64,000 bases of DNA from Flagellimonas marinaquae (lineage in GTDB: Bacteria > Bacteroidota > Bacteroidia > Flavobacteriales > Flavobacteriaceae), in contig NZ_RZMZ01000007.1 of NCBI RefSeq assembly GCF_003992675.1, forward strand, positions 248,001 to 312,000, written 5' to 3'. The notes beneath the pieces are model-generated. The model saw only the letters and a list, made by a program, of their open reading frames with translations. It searched no databases and was not told where the DNA came from. Below are positions 15,287 to 27,200 of the stretch, piece after piece. Position 1 is the first letter of the stretch. Each line of letters opens with the position of its first letter. Made by a program: the position numbers and the translations under genes.

Positions 15287-18200
15287 TTATCGGTATAGGG
15301 TAAAATGCCCTACAAATTCTCTGTTATCCTGTTCACCTTGTAATTGAACAACGTACCAGTAGTCACCTGTTGGTAGTGGTTTTCCATCATAATTTCCATC
15401 CCATCCCTTAACATTTCGGGCCATTACTTCTACTACTCTACCATAACGATCATAAATCTTGATTAGTACGTCGGGGAAGCCTTCAATGTTGTCTGGAAGC
15501 CATAAATCGTTGCGACCGTCACCATCTGGAGTGAAGAAATTAGGGAATTCAACATCTATGAACTCCATAAAGATTTCTGCGGTGGTCTCACAACCATTTT
15601 CATCTACGACAGTTACGGTATAGGTATCTGTCCTATTGATAAAATAGGTGTTATCAGTTCCATTATCCACTCCATTGAAATAGAACGTATAATCCTCCAC
15701 ACCTCCTTCGGCTACGGCCGTAATCTGGTTGATGGTATTGTTTTCCAACGTCAATGTCAAAGGTTCAAAGGAATCGATGGTAAAGTCGTAGGTCGTCATA
15801 CATCCATTTGCGTGTGCAATGGTAATGTAATGGTCACCAGGTGCCATGTTGGTAAAGTTGGCCTCCAGTTGCATATCTGCAGGATCGGTGGAATCCAACG
15901 CGTACATCAAGTCGTTGGCAATGGATTCATCCTCCATCACAATGTCCAAATAATTATCTGGAATGTTTCCAGTACATTCATATACTGGCGTTACGGTAGC
16001 AGCAAGGTTTACCCCTGGGTTTATTTCCACGATTACGTTGGTTTCACAACCTTGGGCATCCCTTACAAAGACTACATGTGTTCCGGCTGGTACGTTTTGG
16101 AACAAGAACTGATCTTGTACAAAGTTGGAATCGGCACTGGAATTCAAACTTGTTTCGTAAGGTGCAGTACCTCCGGAGATTTGTAGTTCGAAGGAACCGT
16201 CACCACTTTCAAAACACACCTCATCCATTATGTTGATAGCTTCTGCTACGACGGGATCTGGTTGTGTAATTTCAAACTGGAACGTGATGAAGCATCCGTT
16301 CACATCTTGAGCAATTACGTCATATATGCCGGGCTCTAGATCAGTAAATGTGTTCGTCGTATCAAACTGATCTAGATTAGGTGAAATAGCGTAAAGGATT
16401 TCACCTGTACCGCCCGACACTTCAACAGTAATAGTTCCGTCGTTCTCACCTGAACAAGTAATATGTGTAAATTCTTCTCTTTCTACCACCAATGGTTCTG
16501 GGTCAACAATGGTAATTACTGGAGAAACCTCAACACAATCGTCGCTGGTTACCCTTACGTAGTAATCGCCTGCCATAAGCCCATTAAACGTGCCATTGGG
16601 TCGTGGACCATTGACCAAATTGGTCAAAGCAGCATCGCTAAACAATTCGTAGCTGTAGTTGCCAAGTCCACCCGTAGCCTGAGCCTTGATAGTCGCAGAT
16701 GCCTCTCCCATACAATTGATCATCGCAGCGGAGTCATCAATATTCAAAGTAAGAGGTGGAACCGCATCAACGGTAACCTGGTTCGAGATTAATGCATCAC
16801 AACCATTGGCATCCCTTACATAATATTGATAAGCACCTGGGCCCACATTGAACGTATGGGTATCGCCACCACTCATTGCCGTAAAGTTGATACCATCGGT
16901 ACTATAGAAATAAGGAGCAGTTCCTCCTACGGTACTCAACATGATTTCAGCATCGTTGTTACAGGTCATGGCGCTTACTTCAATAAGGCTGGCCATCACT
17001 TCTGTAGGTTCTGTTACGGTAACTTGAGGCGTTTCCATACCGCAGTTCCATCCATCGGAAACGGTAATGCTATAAATACCAGCACCTAATCCATTAAAGG
17101 TATTATTGCTCTGCTCACCTGTGGTGAATACAATATTGGTACCCGATGCGTCATAATAGTTTAGTTGATATACATAGGAACCACTTCCTCCGGCAACATT
17201 ATCTGCCCATACGGATGCGCTTTCTTCTCCATAACACAATAAATCGATAGGAGCAGCATCAATGTCCGCAGTAATTGGAGTAGGTTCTATTAAGGTGATT
17301 GTCCTATCTTCAGTACAACCTCCGTTATCCGTAACGCTTACCGTATAATCTCCCGCAGATAAACCTGTGAACACATAGCTAGGTACATTGTTCATGGTAT
17401 ACACTTGGGATGTGGTAGTATTGGTCATAACAATATCATAAGGTGCATAACCTCCTGTTGGGGCTATCAAAATTTCACCTTGGTCATTGGTACAGGTTAC
17501 ATTCGCTACTTCCTGAGGGGTGTAATCCAACGCAGAACTTGGGGAGACAATGGTTACCGTGCCCGATACTGTTGGACAGAAAGGGGCATTGGTTCCAACG
17601 ATTTCCACATAGTAGTTTCCTCCGACCAAAGCAGCGATAGGATCTGGAATTTGGAACGGATTGGTACTTGTATTGCCACTTCCGGTAACTCCTGTTGTTG
17701 TTCCATTTGCATTGAATACTTCGTAATCATAAGGACCAACATATCCAGTTACATCAATTTCAATGGTTCCAGCATCACCAAAACATATGGCTGGTGCAGT
17801 TGCGGTGGCCACCACGTCAATGGTGTCATAAGGCGCAATGGTATGTGTTGTTTCCACATAACATCCTGTGGTATCATTGGTAGCCCTAAAAGTATAGCTT
17901 CCGGGTTGGGTCAAATCAAAAGTGGCCGTTGTAGCTGTTGAACCCGTCATAGATCCATAGGGATTTCCTGTCGGCAACAATGCAAAGGTATAGGTATCCC
18001 CACCCATGCTTTCCGTAACGGTCAATGTTACCGTTTCCGGGTTTGCACAGGTAATGGCCACATCCTGATTGGCACTTAGGGTAAAGGTGTTCAACGGTTG
18101 AACGGTAATGCTATCTGGATATTCACAACCATTGGCATCTCGTACCACATAGTTAATGGTTTGAGCAGATGCATTGTCCACAATATCAAAAGTGGCATTG

Positions 18201-21200
18201 GATGTAAAACTATTTCCATTGAAACTGTACACGTACGGAGCAGTTCCCCCTGTTGCCGTAACGGTGATAGTTGATTCATTTACAGAGTTACTTGGTGAAC
18301 AAACAAATGGTGTAGCAGTTGCGGTTGCGTCCAGAATTGTAGGCTGACCAACAGTTACATCGAAGGTATCATCACATTCTCTAGATGAAATTACCCGTAC
18401 ACGATAATCATCAGCGGGAAGGTTATCAAAAACTGGACTTGATTGTGCAAATCGGTATGGATTCACTAAGTCGGAGATTTGATATAGCTCGTAGGTGTAG
18501 ACAGGATCCACAACAGTTGAAGGATCTAGTACTACGGTCAAACTTCCATCGGAACCTCCAAAACAGTTGACATTATCTACCAAGACATTGTCAATGACCG
18601 GGTCAACTTTGTCATCAAGCTCTTGTGTCACTACATACGTACAAGGCGTAGCTGTATCATTATCCGTTACTGTGAAGGTGTAAATACCATGCTGTGTAAG
18701 TCCAGTGAAGACCCCTGTTGCGTTGGTGTCGGTGGTTATTCCATCAGGATAAACGACTTCAAATGTTAGGTTCGAAGACCCTCCTGATACATTCACCGTA
18801 ATTTCACCTCCTGAGTTCAAGGTACAGTCAATAGGTTTGTCCACAGTGGTGGTTGCCGTCATGGCATCTGTAAGCACTACAGGTCCAACCGTTGTGGTAC
18901 ATGACCACTGATCGGCCACAAGTACCTCGTAGGAACCTGCGCCAAGCCCAGAAAATAAGGTACTGGTCTGTGGAGAACCTACATTAGTCCCGTTTCTGAT
19001 CAATTGATAGGTGTAGTTGCTTCCTTGACCACCAGCTGTTCCAACCACTTGAATTTCCCCTTGTAGGTTGGTACAGTTTTCCACATTAACCTGCAAGGTT
19101 GCAGTAATAGGTGTTGGATCGGCGAGTACAACGGTATCTACCAATTGTTCACAACCACTGGAATCGATGACCCAAGCCTCATAACTGCCAGCACTCAGTC
19201 CGGTAAAGTTAGGGCTGGCCACATAATCACCAGGTCCTGTTGGAGAAGTGTTTCCTACATAATAGGAGTATCCACCCCATCCACCGGCAACATTGGTAAT
19301 TTGAATGGCACCATCATTACCTAAACAAGTGATATCGGTTACCACGGTGGCTCCTGTAATGGCGGCAGCGGGGCCTGCAATCGTGAAGGATTCACTATAC
19401 AAACATGCTGCTCCTGGAGGATTGGTATCGGTTACTTCAATGTAATACGTACCAGCTGCCAGTCCTGTGATGGTAAAGTTGCCATCGGCATCGGAACCTG
19501 TTGTCACAGTATCATCAGAAGTATCTGTAGGCGTGTTATTGGTATCGTAGTAAAGGGTATAGCTAGTTGCACTGGCATAGGAAACAGAGGAGCTGTCTAC
19601 CAAATTCAATTCAACAGCACCATTGGTATCACCAAAGCAGGTGATATCTGTTGTATTTACGATATTTAAATCCAATACCTCTGGATCGGCCACTTCGTGC
19701 GAAACGGTGATGATACATCCAGTGATGGTATTTCTAACTTCAAAATTATGGGTGCCAACACTTAATCCAGTGAAACTTCCAGAAGCCTGGAAGGTACCTG
19801 AAGGCAACTCCCTGAACTCATAATTGGCCGGATGTGTATTGGAATTGGTGATGGAGCCGACTGCGGTAATCGTAATATCCTCACCTGTTACACAAGTGGC
19901 CACTGCATCTACGGTTACTGTTGCTGAGTCCAAACTATCGAATGGAGCAATTACAGCTGTTGTAGTTCCCAAACAACCATTGGAATCATACACATTGATG
20001 GTATAGTTTCCACCATTAATATCGGTTGAGGTATACACAGGATTGCTTCCGGATTGGACTACTACGGAACCTGCATCGTTGATAAATTCATAGCGCACAT
20101 AGTTTCCACTACCCCCGGTTATGGAGGCTGTATCAACCGTAATGGTGGCATTGTTTGTATTATTTCCTGCGGTACACGCAAATTCGACTACGCTAGGAAC
20201 TGGCACGGAAATGGGCGCAGGTTCGTCAATTACGATTCCTGTGATATCAAATGGACAGTTGTTTGACCCTACAGCACGAACGTCATAAGTTCCTGCCGGT
20301 AGGTTTTCAAAGGTGTTGCCATTCAATACGGCACCAACGGGCATTGGGGTAAGTGTGTAGGTCAACGGTAATATGCCATTGTCAGTAGCAGTCAAGGTTA
20401 TGCTTCCATCATTTCCTCCAAAACAAGACACATCAACATGGGTCTCTGTATAATCAGGAATTGGGGCATCAGGCACATCTATTGTAATGGTCTGTGGACA
20501 GTTTGGCGGAGCTGTTCCCATATCGAACACAATAACATCATAACTTCCAGCAGCGGCAGCACCAGTCCACGTAAACTGATCGGAAGCATCCAAAGTAAGC
20601 ACACTTCGTGCTACATCATTAGATCCTGGACCATCAATCATGTATTCATAGTTTCCAGAGCCTGAAATGACCTCTATCAATATTTCTGCATTGGCCGCAG
20701 CTCCCGGTTCACAGTCCAGGGCAACGGTTTGCGTAACCGTGAATTCTAGTGGTGGGGAAATATTGAAGGTGTCCGTGTCGGCACAACCGTTCAAATCTCT
20801 TACGGCAATGGTTTGGCCGCTGCCCGAGCTCAATCCAGAAACGATATATTGATTGCTTCCATCAAAAGTAAAGTTTTGGTAGGCCGATCCATTAACACTT
20901 ATTTGGAACGGTGACATGGCCACCCCGGGGTTATCCAAGGTAATCAAGACTTGAAACATACCTTCTTCTACACATTCATCCACAGTTGACAAGGTGATTT
21001 CTGGTCTTGGGTCTTCATGAACCGTAATAGGTCTTTGGAAGATACATCCGTAAGCATCCATTACATAAACCATGTAATCCCCTCCTTCCACGTTGGCAGA
21101 GGTATTGTTGGTCCAACCTGCACTTGCGGCAGTAGGTGCGGGATCAGTATCCAACAAATATTGATACGTGTACGGTGCGGTACCAAACCTACCTGTTGCT

Positions 21201-24200
21201 GTAATTATACCGGCATTGGGGTTACAATTGTCGTTTTGGGGACTTGCCACATCCAAATCCAATGGATTGACAGATTCCCGGATGGTAAACTCACCTCCGT
21301 TCACAGAACATCCGTTGATGGGGCCACCTACTTCTGTCAGAAGCAAGTAATACTCTCCAGGAGGTAGCGTGGCAAAATTGTTAACGGTCACCGTGGTAGG
21401 TGTGTTTACTGTGGCTGTTCCACTATGCCCTGTAGAGACATTGGATTGTCTATTGAATATTTCGTAATCTACAGCGGTTGCCCCCACATCAAACCCAGTG
21501 AAGGTAAATGAGATATTTCCATCTGCAGACCCTGTACAGCTCACATTGTTCACAGCATCCAAGGTAGCCGTCATCACAGAAGGCGTATTGATGGGTGCTG
21601 CGGCTTCTTCAAAATAATAACAGTTGGTGGTAAGGTCGTATACCACGAAGGTGTACGTGATACCGGGAGTAAGCCCGGTAAAAGTTGCAGTATCTCCACC
21701 CACGGTATCGGGTGCTTGATATGTCGTTGAATAAGGGGCAGTATAGTTTTCCAAAACGGCAAACTCATAATTCCCACTTCCCACAGCGGAACCCACAGTA
21801 ACTATAGCGGTACCTCCAGATACACAATCTGCGGTAGCGGTGCTCACATCAATATCCAAATCGTTTGGTGGGGAGGCAATAATTTCTGTGGTGAACGATG
21901 CACATCCATTGGCATCCACTACATCAATTTGATAGATACCAAATTCTAGTACGGTAAAGGTATGGTCCCTTGCACCAGAAGTGGTGGTATAGGTTTGAGG
22001 CGCGATACCATTATTGGCCGTAAGAATGTATGTATATTCTGCTGTTCCACCAGAAACACCGGAAACGGTTATAGAACCTGGATTGGTAACTCCCGAACCG
22101 GAATCACAGGTAATCGGCACATCAGATGTGGTGTATGTGATTGGATTGGGTTCTGAGATTACAACAGGAAATGGTGCTGAAACACAACCTTTGTCATCAG
22201 TGATCGTAACTTCGTATGAACCAGCTGGCAACCCTGTTGTTTGGGTTCCATAAATGGTGCCGCTGATGGTTTCCACTACATTTATGGTGTAAGGAGGTAC
22301 TCCAACGGTAGTATCTATGGTAATATCCAAACTACCTGTGCTCTCTCCGTTACATAAAATATCTGTGGGTGTAACGTTACTGATTACTGGAGGTACAGCA
22401 GGAGTAATTACAACGCTATTGGTAACTACACTACAAGCTGGGGTGGAAGTATCAGTTACTCTGAATACATAGGTACCATCCACATTAGTGTTGAATACAT
22501 TTCCAGTAAATCCAGTTGAATTGTAATTGGTTCCTCCGTCATTGGACCATTCATATGTATATGATCCTGAACCTCCATTTGCATTGATGGTGATGGTAGC
22601 ATCTGCCAAACAAGTCAAATCATTATTAAGGAAGGCAGAAGCCGTTAATGCTGGATTTATGGTCACCGTGTCCTGTAACGAGCAACCGTATTGATCTCGC
22701 ACATCAACAGTATAGGTTCCAGCTACGAGATTATTAAATGTATAGGTGGTAGCCGTTGAAGGGGAAGGTGTAATCCACGCCCCACCGTTCAAGCTAAATT
22801 GATAATTGCCATTTCCATCGGTGACATCCACCTGAATACTACCGTCGTTGTTTCCGCTGTAGCATGCTGTTGGGGTTAAGTCAAAAGCAATAATTGCTGC
22901 AGGATTGACAGTTACCACCGCAGAGGTGTCCTCGCAGGAATTGGTATCTCTTGCTCTAACAATGTAGTTGCCGGCAGCCAAACCTGTGAATACATTGGAA
23001 GATTGATACGGAGTTATTATGGCGCCTAAGTCATCTTCCAATTGATATTGATATACTGGTGTTCCACCGATAGCGGTTGCCGTTATGGTTGCACCGCCAT
23101 TTGTACAAGTGAGCTCGTTGGTAATGGATGCGCTAACATCTAACACATCTGGCTGTGTCAATGTTTGATTAAGCACCACTGAACAGGCAGGGTCTCTTAA
23201 GTCTACAATATCGATAGTATGTGCTCCTGCAGACAGACCAGTTACTGTGATAGGACTTGCAAATTGAGCGGCAGAAACAGCTCCACCATCCACTTGATAG
23301 GTAAAACCGATGGCTGGATCAAAGTTTTCAGCTTCAAAAGTGATGGTTCCATCGGCAGCTCCGTTACAAGTAAGGTCGGTATATGCTGTAATCGCACCGT
23401 CAAAGGCACGTCCGTCCTCCACATTTACATTGATGGTCAGTGATTCTGAACATACCTCAGGTGTTTGGAAGGCTTCAATGTCGTCAATGGCGATATCGTT
23501 TCCTCCTGTTACTGCTGAGTTGGTACGGATTACGATATCTAGATTGGTATTTCCTCCCGGGTTTAGGGTCACGGAATAATTTTGCCAATCGTTGGCCCCG
23601 TTGTTTTTGGGAACGTTTCCTGTGGTCGTACTTGCAATTACGGTTCCACCGCCATCTACCAATTGAATATCAATATCAGGGTCGGCACCTCCAGTTCCGT
23701 TTCTCAACAGGTTAAATGCCCAAAGCGAAATGGTAATGTCCCTGTTGGGCACTACTTCAATGCCTCTTTTGGCATAAATGATGCCATTGGGTCCTACAGC
23801 ACCACCAACGTTCATGGCCAAGAAGCGACCATTAGGCAAACCTGAGTGGTCATTTGGACTCAACCAAGAGCCATAAGGGTTCACGATGTTTTGCGTCACA
23901 GAGTATTCCCCATCTTGGATCCTATTGTTAATGGCCCATCCACAGGAATTTACAGTGCCGTTTTGAGGCTCGTAACAGTACGCCGGGTCCACTTCGGGAA
24001 TACTGGTGTTGGGTCCCGTTCCAAAGTTTTCGGTAAGCAGAATACTTGGTGAAGGGGGAATGTTACTGGTATAATTAACAGTTATGGTATGATTTCCAAC
24101 AGGAACATTACTGAACACATTGGAAGTGTTGGGTGTATTTGGATTACCGTTGATTTCGTAGGTATAATCAAAATCCGTACTGCTCGTGGTGATGGTAATC

Positions 24201-27200
24201 GTTCCTTCTCCATCACACTCATAATCTATGGCTGGTGTTGCCGTAGGAGGCGTTGGTTCTGGGTCAATCGTCACCGTCATTGGATAGGTGCACAAATTGG
24301 CATCCCTAATGTAAAGGGTATGGGTTCCTGGCAATAGGTATCCAATGGAACTTGCACCATAATTGGAACCACCATCAAAGCTGTATTCGTAGGGTGCCGT
24401 ACCTCCAATTGCGTTGGTAATCCGAACCTCTGCACCCATACCGGGGTAGCATTCGGCCAAAGCGGTCACTGCGGCGGACGCGGATAGCGTTAGAGGCTCT
24501 GTTATCGTATAGATTTCGGTTACCTCACAGTTGTTGGCATCCCTAACTCGGATATTGTAGCTTCCCGCGGGAAGGTTGACAAAGGTGTTCGAGGTTTGAT
24601 AGGTAGATCCATTGTTGATACTGTAGGTATACGGTCCTTCTCCACCAGATGCTGCAATCGTGATTTGAGCTTGTGATTCACCACTACAAAGAATATCTGT
24701 GTTGGTGACATTAATGGTCAAAGGAGGATCTTGGGCAATGGTGATATCATAATTTGCCTCACAATAACCTGAAGCACCGCCATTATCGCGAACATACACA
24801 TCGTAATCTCCAGCACTGGTAACGGTAACAGGATTTGTAGGTGAAAAATCTCCAGCGGTTGGAGTTACTCCGTCTGCAACAACGGCGTACACATAGTTTC
24901 CATCGCCACCGGCAGCGGTAATGGTTATGTCCGTATCTGCAGCACATGCGGAAATATTCGGAGCGGAAGCTACGACGCTGAGTTCGGGATCTATCGTAAT
25001 GGTTGCCGAGTCGGTACAATCATTTCCGTCCCTTACATCGATGGTATAGGTTCCTGGGCCCAATCCTGTAAATACGTTACTGGTTCCAAAAGGACCTCCA
25101 TTTAGGCTGTATTCATAATTTCCGTCCCCTCCAGAGGTTACATTGGCTGTAAGCGTGAGGCCCGTGGCATCATCATAACAAATATCATTGGGCACGATAT
25201 CCAAAACAGGTGCTACGGCTTCGTTAATGACAAAGTCATCGGTGTACACACATCCGTTGGCATCGGTAATGGTAAAAGTGTAGGTGCCGCCAATGTTCAA
25301 ACCAGCAAACAGGCCATTGGTCTGAGGCGCTGGGAGTGTATAGCCTGCTGGACCGGCAGTGATTTCATAGGTAAAGCTTCCCCATCCTCCAGTAGCGGCA
25401 ATGGAAACAGAGCCATTGGCCAAACAGGTAGGCTGTGTAATGGTAACCGGTGCTGTAATGGCTGCTGTAGGAGCAGCTATGGTTACGTTGGCTGTGTCGG
25501 TACAGTTGGTAAAGTTATCGGTTACGGTAATGGTATAGGTTCCTTCGGCCAATCCGTTCAATGAAATGGTTCCGCTGGTCTCCCCTGCTCCAGAGAAGTT
25601 GGCAGGACCTGTTACCGTGTAATCATAATCCGTATTGAAGTTGTTAACAGTATATTGGATTTCACCATCGCTATCACCCAAACAGGTGATGTTGCTAATC
25701 AGCTGACCAGTAACGGAGATTTCCGTGACAGGGGCAATGGTGTGGCTTTCATCATAAGTACATCCTGCGTTGTCGGTTACACGGAAAAGGTAAGTTCCCG
25801 GGGTCAAACCTGTGAAGGTATTATTGTTGCCATTGTTTACAGCGCTTCCCACAGGAGAGATGATTTCGTATATCAAACTGGGTTCCCCTCCGGTTACGGT
25901 TAGGGTTACATCAGAAGTAAATGCAGGACAAAGCGGATTGGTAGCCGCAAAATCGATATCCGTTGGTGGATCTAGCGGGTCGATTGTGATAGGAGCGGTT
26001 GTGAAGACACATCCAACGGCATCACGAACGGTCACCGTATAGGTTCCATCGGTAAGGTTGTTGAACGTTGAAGCACTTCCAAAATTCACCCCATCAATGC
26101 TGTACTCATAAGGAGCGGTTCCTCCTGTTACATTTTGAACTTCGATGATACCTTCTTGTAAACAGGTATAATCTTGGGTCAACATAGCGTCAGCATCCAA
26201 AGCAAAGGATGGAGCGGAGATAGTGGAATACTCAAAATAATCACATGAGGCACTACCTTTACGTTGATTGATGACCACTACGTAGTCTCCATCGGTCAAA
26301 CCAGGAAAGTTTCCCGATGAATTAGTGGCCAAGGCATTATTTAAATCATAATTGTCCTCATCAAAACCCGTTGCATCAAACAAATAGTAGGTAAGTTGAT
26401 ATCCATTACTGCTGATGAGGTTAAAAGTTATGGCGCCAGTAGCATCACCATAGCACAGTACATCGGTCACGGTGGTCGGGTCGAAATCTGCAGCAGGTCT
26501 AAATTCGATAGTAACCGTATTGGAAATATCGTAACAGTTGTTTCTGTCCACGACCACGAAAGTATATTCTCCGGGATCGTAGATATCAAATATTTGACTG
26601 GTTTGATAGGCAGAAGCAGGGACGTCGTTAACAGTAGGATATGAAATTTGGGTAACCCCGCTTTCATCTACAAAGGACCAAATGGCATAGGTGTGTGGTG
26701 TTCTTCCTCCTGACGACTCCATAAGAATATTACCTTCTCTACAAGTAATATGTTGAGAAATCCTGGCAGTAAGTTCTAGGTCTGTAAGATCTTGTATGGT
26801 TACTTGTTCGGTGTAATCACAACCATCGTCAGTGGTTACGGATACGTCGTAAATGCCATCGTTCAGGTTTACAAAAGTATAATTGTTGTCGTTCGTAGGG
26901 CCATGTGTATCGACTACGGTTCCTCCTTGGGATATTTCATAATAATACTGAGCTTCTACATTGAGCACAGAGATAGCTATCTCGCCCAGACCATTACAAT
27001 CGGTGTCTTGGGGAACTACATCCACTTGGAAATCCCTATCGAGTATACCAATGTTATCCAACACAAAAACACAACCATCGGTTACGCCTTGTTGTCTCAT
27101 TTCTACCATGTAGGCGCCGTTGTTGGTGATGTCAAAGCTTGGGCTGGACTGATAGGGCACAATAACGTTACCTGTGGCCTGGTTTACAAGTTGGAACTCA

